NCBI RefSeq assembly: GCF_004364775.1
Contig: NZ_SOAL01000023.1
Span: 1 to 64,000 of the forward strand
DNA: 64,000 bases
Direction: 5' to 3'
Source: Comamonas sp. JUb58
GTDB lineage: Bacteria > Pseudomonadota > Gammaproteobacteria > Burkholderiales > Burkholderiaceae_C
Made by a program: the position numbers and the translations under genes. Positions 55,837 through 64,000 of this stretch are shown here, piece after piece (within the stretch, counting starts at the first letter, position 1; each line of letters starts with the position of its first letter). The notes beneath the pieces were generated by a model that saw only the letters and a list, made by a program, of their open reading frames with translations, was not told the origin of the DNA and searched no databases.

Positions 55837-56910
55837 ATGAACTTTGGCAGCGACAACCAAGCCGGCGTCTCCCCCCGCATCCTGCAAACCCTGGTGGAGG
55901 CCGCCAGCGGCATCCAGTCCGCCTACGGCAACGACGAATGGAGCCAGCGCGCCGAGCAGATGCTGGGCGAGGCCTTTGGCACCCCGGTGAAAGTGTTCTT
56001 CGTCACCACCGGCACGGCGGCCAACTGCCTGGCGCTGTCCACCATCGCCCAACCCTGGAACGCCGTGGTCTGCCACAACATGGCCCATATCGCGGTCGAT
56101 GAGAACAGCGCCCCGGCGCTCTTCACCGGCGGCGCCAGCCTGCTGCCGATGGCCACGGGCAACGGCAAGATCAGCGCCGACGACCTGGCCGCCTTTGTGG
56201 AACGCACCCCCCATGACGCGCCCCACAACATGGTGATCAGCGGTCTGAGCATCTCCCAGGTGACCGAGAACGGCCTGGTCTACCAGCCGCAAGAGATTGC
56301 CGCACTGGCCGCCCAGGCGCATGCGCTGGGCCTGCGCCTGCATATGGATGGCGCGCGCCTGGCCAATGCCATCGCCGCGCTGCAATGCCACCCCGGTGAT
56401 ATTACCTGGCGCGCCGGTGTCGATGTGCTGAGCCTGGGCGCCTCCAAGAACGGCGCGTTGATGGCCGAGGCGGTGGTGTTCTTCGACCAGGCACTGGCCC
56501 AGAACTTCTCGCTGCGCATCAAGCGCAGCGGCCAGCTGGTGTCCAAGAGCCGCACCATCGGCGCGCAGTTCTGCGCCTGGCTGGAGGGCGGCCACTGGAT
56601 GGAGCTGGCCCGCCATGCCAATGCGATGGCGGCCAAGCTGTCGGCCGCGCTGGTCGCCACGCCCGGCGTGCGCCTGAGCTGGCCCACGCAGGCCAATGAA
56701 GTGTTTGTGCTAATGCGCATTGCGCTCTATGAGCAGCTGCGCGCCCAGGGCGTGCGCTGCTCCGACTGGTACGCCACCAGCGTGCCGGCCGGCACCCAGC
56801 TGCAGGCGGGCGAGGTGGTGGTGCGCTTTGTCACCTCCTGGTCCAGCAGCGACGAGGAGATCGCCGCGTTGATGGACCTGGTGCACAGCCACCAGCGCAA
56901 AGCCGCATAA
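55837..56910 (+). CDS. ltaE: Threonine aldolase-family (low-specificity) PLP enzyme
   Basis: From the ATG at 55837 the protein has 357 residues. PLP fold type I features: F-V-T-T-G-T-A-A-N (about 55-63), D-G-A-R-L-A-N-A (171-178) and the Schiff-base Lys204 in L-G-A-S-K-N-G-A. Such enzymes cleave L-threonine or allo-threonine to glycine and acetaldehyde, or act as beta-eliminating lyases. Single gene beside a FemAB-like protein. Confidence 0.88.
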   Translation: MNFGSDNQAGVSPRILQTLVEAASGIQSAYGNDEWSQRAEQMLGEAFGTPVKVFFVTTGTAANCLALSTIAQPWNAVVCHNMAHIAVDENSAPALFTGGASLLPMATGNGKISADDLAAFVERTPHDAPHNMVISGLSISQVTENGLVYQPQEIAALAAQAHALGLRLHMDGARLANAIAALQCHPGDITWRAGVDVLSLGASKNGALMAEAVVFFDQALAQNFSLRIKRSGQLVSKSRTIGAQFCAWLEGGHWMELARHANAMAAKLSAALVATPGVRLSWPTQANEVFVLMRIALYEQLRAQGVRCSDWYATSVPAGTQLQAGEVVVRFVTSWSSSDEEIAALMDLVHSHQRKAA

Positions 56911-56953
56911 CCTGCCCCCTGCAGCGGCGCGGCAGGCAGACCACAATCGGGCC

Positions 56954-58180
56954 ATGACCTCGCTGCCCGCTGACCCCACGCCCGCACCCCACCCCGGCCC
57001 CAGCCTGGAGCTGCGCATTCTGCCCAGCATGGCGGAGTTCGATGGCCCCGCCTGGGATGGGCTGCTGGCCGTGCAGCAGCGCCCCACCCCCTTCATGCGC
57101 CACGCCTATCTGCAGGCGTTGGAGGACAGCGGCAGCGCGACTGTGGAGAGTGGCTGGCAACCTTGCCACCTGAGCCTGTGGCAGGACGACACGCTGGTGG
57201 GCGCCTGCCCCATGTACCTCAAAAGCCATTCCTACGGCGAGTACGTGTTTGACTTTGCCTGGGCGCGGGCCTATGCCGAGCATGGCCTGGATTACTTCCC
57301 CAAGGCGGTCATCGCCGTGCCCTTTACCCCCGTGCCCGGCAGCCGCCTGCTGGTGGCCGATGACCGCTTTCGCGCGCCCTTGCTGCATGCCGCCACCCAG
57401 TTTTGCGAGCAGCAGGAGATCTCGTCGCTGCACCTGCTGTTTGGTGCTGCGCCCGATCTGCAGGCGGCGGATGACATTGCGCTGATGCAGCGCGAGAACG
57501 TGCAGTTCCACTGGCGCAACCGCGATGCTGCGCAGGCCGGCGATGCCAGGCCCTATGCCGACTTTGATGATTTTCTGGCTGAGCTGCAGCAGGACAAGCG
57601 CAAGAAGATTCGGCAGGAGCGGCGCAAGGTGCAGACAGCCGGCGTTAGCTTCCGCCATGCCTGCGGCAGCCAGATCAGCGCAGCGGATTGGGACTTCTTC
57701 TACCAGTGCTATGAGCGCACCTATCTGGAGCATGGCAACGCGCCTTACCTGACCCCGGCCTTCTTTGCCGCGATGCGTACCGAGATGGCAGAGAACTGGT
57801 TGCTCTTTATCGCCGAGCGCGAGGGCCGCCCCATTGCCGCCAGCCTGATCGCCATCGATGCGCCAGGCAGCGGGCCGCGCCACGCCTATGGCCGCTACTG
57901 GGGTGCGCTGGAGCGGGTGGACTGCCTGCACTTTGAGGCCTGCTACTACCAGCCCATTGAATGGTGCATACGCCATGGCCTGCAGTGCTTTGAAGGCGGC
58001 GCGCAGGGCGAGCACAAGATGGCGCGCGCCCTCATGCCGGTGCGCACCCCCAGCGCCCACTGGCTGGCCCATGCCGGCTTTGCCCAGGCGGTGGAGCGCT
58101 ACCTGGCGCGCGAATCACAAGGCATGGCCGAGTACCAGCGCGCGCTGCAGGACCACAGCCCGCTCAAACACTCGCCATAA
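56954..58180 (+). CDS. FemAB/GNAT-like protein of the COG3146 family
   Basis: A 408-residue protein with the family-typical L-x-G-A-C-P-M-Y-L-K-S-H-S-Y-G-E-Y-V-F-D (about 80-100) and G-R-Y-W-G-A-L-E-R-V-D-C-L-H-F-E-A-C-Y-Y-Q-P-I-E-W-C-I (about 310-340). Annotated elsewhere as a peptidogalycan-synthesis or acyl-CoA N-acyltransferase-like protein; the actual substrate is unknown. Starts 44 bases after the aldolase stop. Confidence 0.86.
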   Translation: MTSLPADPTPAPHPGPSLELRILPSMAEFDGPAWDGLLAVQQRPTPFMRHAYLQALEDSGSATVESGWQPCHLSLWQDDTLVGACPMYLKSHSYGEYVFDFAWARAYAEHGLDYFPKAVIAVPFTPVPGSRLLVADDRFRAPLLHAATQFCEQQEISSLHLLFGAAPDLQAADDIALMQRENVQFHWRNRDAAQAGDARPYADFDDFLAELQQDKRKKIRQERRKVQTAGVSFRHACGSQISAADWDFFYQCYERTYLEHGNAPYLTPAFFAAMRTEMAENWLLFIAEREGRPIAASLIAIDAPGSGPRHAYGRYWGALERVDCLHFEACYYQPIEWCIRHGLQCFEGGAQGEHKMARALMPVRTPSAHWLAHAGFAQAVERYLARESQGMAEYQRALQDHSPLKHSP

Positions 58181-58336
58181 GCCCTGCCCAAGTTGTAATT
58201 AATTTTGTCGCTCCTGCACGGCGCCTTGCGGCTGTCGGCGAAGCCGCACAGCAAGCACAAGGCTGCACTGACAAGGCCGGGCACTGCGGCTACGCACAAT
58301 GGCTACACCTTAACCAAGCACGCAAGGAGTGACACC

Positions 58337-58534
58337 ATGAACAAGGACCAAGTCGTAGGCAAGATCAAGGACCTCGCAGGCGAAGCACAAGCCGGCGTCG
58401 GCAAGGCCATCAACAGCCCCAGCCAGGTTGCCAAGGGCAAGGCGCTGGAAGCAGAAGGCGAAATCCAGAAGAAAGCCGGCGATGTGAAAGAGGCGCTGAA
58501 GGATGCCGCAGACGCAGCCAAGAAGCGCCTCTGA
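58337..58534 (+). CDS. CsbD-family small stress protein
   Basis: A 65-residue charged protein from an ATG preceded by AAGGAG. It matches CsbD/YjbJ: M-N-K-D-Q-V-x-G-K-I-K-D-L-A-G-E-A-Q and K-G-K-A-L-E-A-E-G-E. These are abundant, stress-induced and of unknown mechanism. Confidence 0.9.
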   Translation: MNKDQVVGKIKDLAGEAQAGVGKAINSPSQVAKGKALEAEGEIQKKAGDVKEALKDAADAAKKRL

Positions 58535-58659
58535 GCCTGATCGACCCTCGGGGTGTAACAGCGAGCTGGATGAACGTCACTAACACATACAAATTACCGA
58601 CATTCAGGCGCTCAATTTAAGGCAATATAAGCCTATTGATTCAACCGAACCCCTCCTTG

Positions 58660-58686
58660 GCCAGCATTCGTTGCTGGCATTTTTTT
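58660..58686 (+). terminator. Terminator downstream of the CsbD gene
   Basis: GCCAGC-ATTCGTT-GCTGGC followed by a seven-base T-run. It lies about 125 bases after the CsbD stop and before the convergent hydrolase gene. Confidence 0.75.
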
Positions 58687-58783
58687 GCCCGCAGCAAAGG
58701 TGCAGGCAGCGCCAAGACCGCCTGCACGGACTGTGCAGACATGCCAGCAATCGACGCGAAAAAAGAGACCGGGAAAGAGTGAA

Positions 58784-59470
58784 TCAGGCGGCTTGCGCCT
58801 GCACCGGTGCCAAGGCCGCCAGGGCGCCCAGCAAGGCCCAGCCCAGCGGCCATTCGCCATGGCCCGATTCCACATTGATATGGCCGGCCGAGGGCACACG
58901 CACAAAGGTGCTGCCCCAGCTTTTGGCATAGGCGCTGGCCATGCGGATGGGGCAATAGGGATCATTGCTGCTGGCCGCCACAATGCTGGCAAAGGGCAGC
59001 GGGTTGGCAGGCACGGGCGTGAAGTCTTCAAACAGCGCGCGGCGTTCCGGATCAGCCGGCGCCACAAACAAGGCACCGGCAATAAGGCCTGTTTGCTTGT
59101 CGCGCAACTGCTCGACCGCATGCACGCTGGCAATGCAGCCCAGCGAATGCGCCACCAGGATGACCGGGTGCGGGGCGGCCGCAATGGCCTCCTCCACACT
59201 CGCCACCCAGGGACTGCGGTGGGGTTGCAGCCAGTCCTCTTGCTCCACGCGCAAGGCACCAGCAATGCGCTCGGCCCAGAGGCTTTGCCAGTGGCCGGGG
59301 GCGGAGTTGCGCCAGCCCGGCACGATCACCACCGAGACCGGTGAACCCGTCTCGGCTTCACCGCGCCAGCCCGGCAGCACAGGCCGCTGGCCATTAAGCT
59401 GTGCGGCCGCAATGGCCGCATGGCGTGGCGGGGTGGAGGGATTGATCGTGACAAGACAGGCACCGGACAT
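58784..59470 (-). CDS. RBBP9/YdeN-family alpha/beta serine hydrolase
   Basis: A 228-residue protein with V-P-G-W-R-N-S-A-P-G-H-W (about 50-61), the nucleophile elbow A-H-S-L-G-C (about 106-111), S-N-D-P-Y-C (acid-containing loop) and G-H-I-N-V-E-S-G-H-G with the catalytic His. The family is small serine hydrolases of unknown substrate. Single gene. Confidence 0.88.
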   Translation of the reverse strand: MSGACLVTINPSTPPRHAAIAAAQLNGQRPVLPGWRGEAETGSPVSVVIVPGWRNSAPGHWQSLWAERIAGALRVEQEDWLQPHRSPWVASVEEAIAAAPHPVILVAHSLGCIASVHAVEQLRDKQTGLIAGALFVAPADPERRALFEDFTPVPANPLPFASIVAASSNDPYCPIRMASAYAKSWGSTFVRVPSAGHINVESGHGEWPLGWALLGALAALAPVQAQAA

Positions 59471-59569
59471 GCATGCATTGTCAAAGCAGGCTCTTAGATC
59501 AACAACGACTATTTTTTAGTATTGTTATTTCCAAAAATAATATATAGATGATGTTGTCGACTCAGGATG

Positions 59570-59718
59570 CTCTGCAAAACCCTCGCCCAGCGGGATGGAC
59601 GCGGATCGGGATGAGGCGCAAGGCGTCTTTTGCAGTCAATAGTGAGCTATTGACAAGGAAGACAACGCAGCGGATCGCCCGAGCCCGCGTTCAGACCACG
59701 GCAGGGAGTTTTGCAGAG
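59570..59718. repeat. Intergenic repeat element with terminal inverted repeats
   Basis: The ends, CTCTGCAAAACCCT and AGGG-AG-TTTTGCAGAG, are inverted repeats apart from a two-base insertion. Inside, CAATAG-TGAG-CTATTG makes a hairpin. The same CAATAG/CTATTG hairpin core, followed by a similar AGGA..AACG..GCAG segment, occurs in the element at the right edge. No transposase or real gene lies in it. Confidence 0.65.
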
Positions 59719-59723
59719 GGTCC

Positions 59724-60650
59724 TTAGGTTCCATCGGTTTGACCGATGCGCTGCAGCGGCAGGTTCTCGCCCATGAAGTCCAGAAACGCCCGCTGCGCCG
59801 GCGCCATATTGCGGCGCGAAACAAAGGCCGCATGCAGAATGCCTTCCGGGATGCTCCAGCCCGCCAGCAGCTCGACCAGATCGCCATTGGCGACCTCGTC
59901 GCGCACCATGGCGGCGGGCATCCAGCAGGCGCCAATGCCGTCGAGCACCGCGTATTTCAGGGTCACCAGGTCATCGGCCACATAGCGGGCCTGGTGGTGG
60001 ATGGTCACATGCTCGCCTTCAGGGCCCACCAGCTGCAAGGTGCTGTTGCCATCGGCGCTGGTCAGCGACATGGTCGGGATCTTGCTACCCAGGTCCTGCG
60101 GGGTTTGCGGCACGCCGTGCACGGCCAGCAGATCGGGGCTGGCCACCAGGCGCTGGCGCGTCATGCCCAGGCGCTTGACGACCAGGCTGCCGCTGTCATT
60201 GAGGTTGGCGCGCACCCGCAACGCCACATCAATGCCCTCGTCGATCAGGTTGATGGTGCGGTTGGTGACCAGCATCTCGATGCGCACCTTGGCATAGGTG
60301 CGCAAAAACGCCGGCAGCAGCTTGCCTACCGCGCCCTGGGCCAGGGTCACCGGGCAGGACACCCGCACCGTGCCCGAGGGCTCGCGCTGGGTCTGCTCCA
60401 TCTCGGCCTGGGCATTCTGCGCCGCCTCTCGGGCGGTCTGGGCATGGCGCAAAAAGGTCTCACCGGCATCGGTCAACGACAGCCTGCGCGTCGTGCGCTG
60501 CAGCAGCCGCACGCCCAGTTGCGCCTCCAGATCGGCTATGCGGCGCGACAGGCGCGACTTGGGCACCCCCAGCGCGCGGCCTGCCGCAGCAAAGCCGCCG
60601 CGCTCGACCACTTCGGCAAAGTAGTACATGTCGTTGAGGTCGTATTTCAT
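59724..60650 (-). CDS. LysR-family transcriptional regulator
   Basis: A 308-residue LTTR. The winged helix-turn-helix (about 1-65: [28 protein letters not shown]) is followed by a substrate-binding domain. It is divergent from azoR, its likely target, with an inverted repeat in between. This arrangement is common for quinone- or azo-compound-responsive regulators. Confidence 0.93.
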   Translation of the reverse strand: MKYDLNDMYYFAEVVERGGFAAAGRALGVPKSRLSRRIADLEAQLGVRLLQRTTRRLSLTDAGETFLRHAQTAREAAQNAQAEMEQTQREPSGTVRVSCPVTLAQGAVGKLLPAFLRTYAKVRIEMLVTNRTINLIDEGIDVALRVRANLNDSGSLVVKRLGMTRQRLVASPDLLAVHGVPQTPQDLGSKIPTMSLTSADGNSTLQLVGPEGEHVTIHHQARYVADDLVTLKYAVLDGIGACWMPAAMVRDEVANGDLVELLAGWSIPEGILHAAFVSRRNMAPAQRAFLDFMGENLPLQRIGQTDGT

Positions 60651-60715
60651 GGTCAGAGGCAGCGTGGGCGCGGTCTGCGCGGGCAGAAGGGCGGCAAAAA
60701 AGTCTGCCCATCATA

Positions 60716-60731
60716 GTTCTAAAAATAGAAC
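60716..60731. promoter_or_regulatory. Inverted repeat between lysR and azoR, candidate operator
   Basis: GTTCTA-AAAA-TAGAAC is a perfect 6-bp inverted repeat with a 4-base centre in the 193-base divergent gap, 66 bases upstream of the lysR start. Confidence 0.5.
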
Positions 60732-60843
60732 AATCCAACCCAATTCCACCCCTCAATCCGGCGCGTTCAAAGTGTCAGAATTCAGCCATTGGCAAAAATG
60801 CTGCGGGTGCAGCAAAAGCCGTCACCTGTTTGAAGGACTGACC

Positions 60844-61479
60844 ATGAAACTGCTGCATATCGATTCGTCCATCCTGGGCGCCAACTCCGTCTCCCGCCAA
60901 CTGAGCGCCGAAGCCGTCAAGGCCTGGGTCGCCGTGCATCCCAACACCCAGGTGGAATACCTGGACCTGGCCGTCAACACCCCGCCCCACCTGAGCGCCG
61001 AGGCCATGGGCTTCCGTACCGGCCAGGATGCCAAGACCGAAGCAGAGCGTGAGCAAAATGCCATCTCCGAAACCCTGGTGAGCCAGCTGCTCGAAGCCGA
61101 CGTGATCGTCATCGGCGCGCCTTTCTACAACTTCAGCATTCCCACCCAGCTGCGCAGCTGGATCGACCGTGTGCTGCAAGGCGGCCGCACCTTCCGCTAC
61201 ACCGCCAACGGCCCCGAAGGCCTGGCCGGTGGCAAGAAGGTGATCGTGGTGGAATCGCGTGGCGGCATCTACTCGACCAGCGAAGGCGGCCGTGCAATGG
61301 AACACCAGGAAACCTACCTGCAAACCATCTTCGGCTTCATCGGCATCACCGATGTGCACTTTGCCCGCGCCGAAGGCCTGGCCATGGGCCCCGAAGCCCG
61401 CGCCGCTGCCATCAGCAAGGCCGAGGCCCAGATTGCCCACGCAGTGGCCACGCCCATGCAGCAGACCGTAGCGGCCTGA
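60844..61479 (+). CDS. azoR: FMN-dependent NADH-azoreductase
   Basis: From the ATG at 60844 the enzyme has 211 residues. Flavodoxin-like fold with [12 protein letters not shown] (FMN phosphate loop), [18 protein letters not shown] and S-R-G-G-I-Y. AzoR reduces quinones and azo compounds by two-electron steps, protecting against thiol-reactive quinones. Confidence 0.94.
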   Translation: MKLLHIDSSILGANSVSRQLSAEAVKAWVAVHPNTQVEYLDLAVNTPPHLSAEAMGFRTGQDAKTEAEREQNAISETLVSQLLEADVIVIGAPFYNFSIPTQLRSWIDRVLQGGRTFRYTANGPEGLAGGKKVIVVESRGGIYSTSEGGRAMEHQETYLQTIFGFIGITDVHFARAEGLAMGPEARAAAISKAEAQIAHAVATPMQQTVAA

Positions 61480-61718
61480 TTGCTGCGCGCTTGAACAGCA
61501 GGAGGCTGGGCGCATTACTCCCCATCCTCCGACTGCGGCCCGGCACCCACCACCAGTGCCCGGGCTTTATCGCCGATCTGAAGAAAAGTCTTCCGATCTG
61601 CTTTTTTGCGTCTGCATGACAAGGCAAGCCGCTGAATCAGCCTATTCAAATGGTGACTGAAAAATGGTCAACCCGTGGTTACAATCGGCCGCCTCTGCTG
61701 CGCTAAAACTGCCTTTTC

Positions 61719-62597
61719 ATGAGCCAACTCGGTATCGTCCTGCATGTCTGCGGGCTGTGGATTCTCTCTAGTCTCGATGCGAGCGGCAAGTTGCTGGTCC
61801 TGGCGGGGGTGCCAGTGTTGATGGTGGCCTGGTTCCGCTATGTGGGCCATGTGGTGCTGATGGGTGTGTTTGTGCTGCCCAAGCGCGGCATGGGCCTGTT
61901 TCGCACGCAGTCGCTGTCGCGCCAGATCCAGCGCTCGGTGCTGATGATTGCCACCACCTTGCTGTTCTTCCATGTGCTGAGCATGGTACCGCTGGCCGAG
62001 GGCACGGCGATGAACTTCATGGCGCCGCTGCTGGTGATGGTGCTGGCGCCCTGGCTGCTGGGCGAGCGGCCGGGCTGGCACCGCTGGGCAGGCGTGGTGC
62101 TGGGCTTTGTCGGCATGCTGGTGGTCATCCGCCCGGGCGGGCAGCTGTCCACCGAAGGGGCCATCTGGGGCGTGGTGACGGCCAGCACCTTTGCGCTGTT
62201 CCAGATCAGCACGCGCCGCGTGGCCGCGGACGACCCGCTCACCAGCAACCTCTATGGCGGCCTGTTTGGCGCGCTGGTGCTGAGCGCCCTGCTGCCCTTT
62301 TTCTGGAAGCAGCTGGATCTGAGCATCTGGCAATGGCTGCTGCTGGCCTCCACCGGCCTCAGCGGCTTTGTGGGCCACTGGCTGCAGATCACCGCCTACA
62401 GCAGGACCAGCGCCACCTTGCTGGCGCCGTTCAACTACCTGCAGATCGTGTCTGCCACCACCTTGGGCTGGCTGATTTTTGGCCAGTTGCCCGATGCGGC
62501 GACCGCCGCCGGCATGGCCTTGATCTGCTGCGCAGGCCTGGGTGTGGTGCTGGTCGAAGTCTGGCAACAGCGCCTGCGCAAGCGCCTGGCGGCCTGA
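61719..62597 (+). CDS. DMT-superfamily EamA-type transporter
   Basis: A 292-residue protein with ten predicted membrane segments as two EamA repeats (each ending in G-x-x-x-V-V patterns, for example G-V-V-L-G-F-V-G-M-L-V-V-I-R-P-G). Such proteins export metabolites or amino acids; the substrate is unknown. Single gene. Confidence 0.88.
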   Translation: MSQLGIVLHVCGLWILSSLDASGKLLVLAGVPVLMVAWFRYVGHVVLMGVFVLPKRGMGLFRTQSLSRQIQRSVLMIATTLLFFHVLSMVPLAEGTAMNFMAPLLVMVLAPWLLGERPGWHRWAGVVLGFVGMLVVIRPGGQLSTEGAIWGVVTASTFALFQISTRRVAADDPLTSNLYGGLFGALVLSALLPFFWKQLDLSIWQWLLLASTGLSGFVGHWLQITAYSRTSATLLAPFNYLQIVSATTLGWLIFGQLPDAATAAGMALICCAGLGVVLVEVWQQRLRKRLAA

Positions 62598-62842
62598 AAA
62601 AGCCAGCGAAAACAAGAGGGAAAGCGCTGGGAGCGTTGGCCCCAATACCCCAGCATTTAAGACCAGCTTCACCATTGAAGAAGTACCCCTTCGTCATTCG
62701 CGCACACCGGGGAAACCCAAATATCAAATTGATAGCTATATATGCAAACCCAATGAGCATATAAGGCCCATTCTTTGCAGCTGTTCAGGTTGCAAAACCG
62801 GACAACTTGGATTGCCGGATGCCTGAGAGGCTCGGGTGACAA

Positions 62843-62869
62843 TTAACAATTTGGCGGCAATGCTATACA
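62843..62869 (+). promoter_or_regulatory. Candidate promoter of the Crp/Fnr gene
   Basis: The 334-base gap 62598-62931 holds no convincing gene. Near its right end an extended -10, TG-C-TATACA (62861-62869), is preceded 15 bases upstream by TTAACA (62843-62848). The 5' leader would be about 55 bases. Confidence 0.4.
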
Positions 62870-62931
62870 TTCGGTGATGACCGTCGCACAAGCGACAAAA
62901 TTCATAATTCCAGTCACCGAGACGACATGCC

Positions 62932-63645
62932 ATGGACGATCCAATCCTGACCCCCGAAGAGCGCGAAGCCATCAACACAGGGCGCTGGTTCAGCACCCTC
63001 TCGCCGACTTTGCGCCACGACATTCTGCGCTGCGCCTATGTCAAGCGCTTCAAGGATGGCGGGTTGATCTTCTCCCGTGGCGATGAGCCCGAAGAGTGGG
63101 TGTCCGTGGCCCGGGGTTCCGCCCGCGTCAGCTCGGCATCGCTCACCGGCAAGCAGATCACCCTGACCTATGTCGAGCCAGGCACCTGGTTTGGCGATGT
63201 CGGCCTGTTCGACGACGACAGCCGCACCCATGATGTCTATGCCCATGGCGAGACCACCCTGGTCTGCGTCAGCAAGGCAGATTTCCAGCGCATTCTGCAG
63301 ACCCATGTGGAGTTCTACCAGGCGCTGGCACGCATGCATGCGCGCCGCATCCGCAGCCTCTACGGCATGGTGGAAGACCTCAACACCCTGCCACTGCGCG
63401 CACGCCTGGCCAAGCAGCTGCTGCACCTATCGCGCAGCTACGGCGTGCCCGGCAAGGAAAGCAGCGAAACCCGCATCGGCCTGCAACTGGCCCAGGAAGA
63501 GCTGGCCCAGCTGCTGGGCGCCTCGCGCCAGCGCGTGAACCAGGAACTCAAATCGATGGAGCGCGAATCCTCCATCCGCATCGAGCCCTCGGGCCTGACG
63601 GTGCGCGACAGCAATGCGCTGCGCCGCATTGCGGCGTCTGAGTAA
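62932..63645 (+). CDS. Crp/Fnr-family transcriptional regulator
   Basis: A 237-residue regulator. The N-terminal cyclic-nucleotide-binding-like domain (about 20-130: F-S-R-G-D-E-P-E-E-W-V-S-V-A-R-G and P-G-T-W-F-G-D-V-G-L-F-D-D) is followed by a helix-turn-helix (about 175-220, A-Q-E-E-L-A-Q-L-L-G-A-S-R-Q-R-V-N-Q-E-L). No Fnr-type N-terminal Cys cluster is seen, so it is not an oxygen-sensing Fnr. The effector is unknown. Confidence 0.92.
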   Translation: MDDPILTPEEREAINTGRWFSTLSPTLRHDILRCAYVKRFKDGGLIFSRGDEPEEWVSVARGSARVSSASLTGKQITLTYVEPGTWFGDVGLFDDDSRTHDVYAHGETTLVCVSKADFQRILQTHVEFYQALARMHARRIRSLYGMVEDLNTLPLRARLAKQLLHLSRSYGVPGKESSETRIGLQLAQEELAQLLGASRQRVNQELKSMERESSIRIEPSGLTVRDSNALRRIAASE

Positions 63646-63719
63646 TTACGCGTTAGTTACGCGACACCCCGGCCCGCCCCTTGCGCATTGTGGTGGGCCA
63701 CAGGTCGAACGACCAGCTT

Positions 63720-64000
63720 AGAACCTGTTCAAAGTCTCCTCGCGCCGCGGCAGTGTCTTTGCGAGATGGGATGCGAGGGGGGCGCCCAGCCGCGCAACAC
63801 CGCAGCAATAGCCGCGCTATTGCGAGGATTTGCAACGACGCAGACCGCTCCCTTCCCGGGCAGCGCAAAGCCACTGTCCCTACGGGTTGGAGTGAAATCG
63901 GGCGAGTTCTGCGCGCTGGCCCTTGCTTGCACCCCGGTGCAAGCTACGTTCCATCGCTTCGAACTCATCCCGATTGCACTCCAACGCGGCTGCGTAGAGA
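63720..64000. repeat. Longer intergenic repeat element, running off the right edge
   Basis: The stretch begins GAACCTGTTCAAAG and contains GCAATAG-CCGCG-CTATTGC (a hairpin core shared with the 59570-59718 element), then a roughly 150-base block. I recall near-identical sequences scattered between genes in Comamonadaceae genomes, where they are often mis-called as small proteins. Open frames in it are therefore taken as spurious. The right boundary is outside the window. Confidence 0.6.

Noticed and set aside
62815-62850. A CTGAGAG stretch reminiscent of a TPP riboswitch before the Crp/Fnr gene
   Set aside because: The remaining conserved riboswitch segments and stems are missing, and the gene is not a thiamine gene.
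63653-63968. Two small minus-strand frames in the right-edge repeat
   Set aside because: They lie in a repeat element, lack ribosome sites and look like the commonly mis-annotated frames of such repeats.

Overview
The window is GC-rich, densely coded DNA that reads as the chromosome of a betaproteobacterium of the Burkholderiales, most likely a Comamonas-like member of the Comamonadaceae. The reasons are the gene order ilvB-ilvH-ilvC-pssA-leuA, the aat-bpt pair, the sigma factor/DUF3619/DUF3106/RDD operon, and intergenic repeat elements of a kind I recall from this family. This placement is inference from recalled gene order and protein character; no search was run.

Left third (1-22.5 kb), mostly accessory genes. 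The left edge cuts an RHS-family polymorphic-toxin-type gene. Next comes a small purine/hydantoin-type locus: an NCS1 permease and an Asp/Glu/hydantoin racemase-family enzyme that has only one of the two usual cysteines. On the minus strand is a compact five-gene operon (SWIM zinc finger, DUF5691, MoxR AAA+ ATPase, DUF5682, VWA protein) that resembles the uncharacterised E. coli yehLMPQ cluster. It is followed by an iron-uptake locus: a Fur box, a single-polypeptide sigma factor/FecR hybrid, a TonB-dependent receptor with a signalling STN domain, and four accessory genes (DUF4198, DUF3649, PepSY, DUF3325). Then come a separate ECF sigma/RskA-like anti-sigma pair, an SDR protein whose catalytic Lys is replaced, and a glutathione S-transferase.

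Middle (22.5-48.5 kb), mostly core metabolism. It contains purL, map, glnD, def, four tandem tRNA-Asn genes with structured spacers, the N-degron transferases aat and bpt, an IclR regulator, a PBP7-type peptidase with a histone-H1-like linker, two different 2-isopropylmalate synthases, pssA, ilvC, a small unknown membrane gene, ilvH and ilvB. The class II leuA is preceded by a clear leucine attenuator: a 16-residue leader peptide with five Leu codons, three of them consecutive CTA, plus mutually exclusive antiterminator and terminator stems. Divergent from ilvB lies a sigma factor/DUF3619/DUF3106/RDD operon, followed by dgkA and a LOG-family phosphoribohydrolase.

Right third (48.5-64 kb), mixed. 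It holds an MHS-type transporter with an ornithine-cyclodeaminase-family enzyme and a divergent XRE-cupin regulator sharing a perfect palindromic operator, a PII protein, a SulP transporter, nadE, a threonine-aldolase-family enzyme, a FemAB/GNAT-like protein, a CsbD-like stress protein, a serine hydrolase, a LysR/azoreductase divergent pair, an EamA transporter, a Crp/Fnr regulator, and two intergenic repeat elements, one running off the right edge.

The parts I consider most worth attention are the MoxR/VWA/DUF5682/DUF5691/SWIM operon, the sigma/anti-sigma fusion, the leucine attenuator, the small membrane gene translationally coupled to ilvH, and the single-cysteine racemase-family enzyme.
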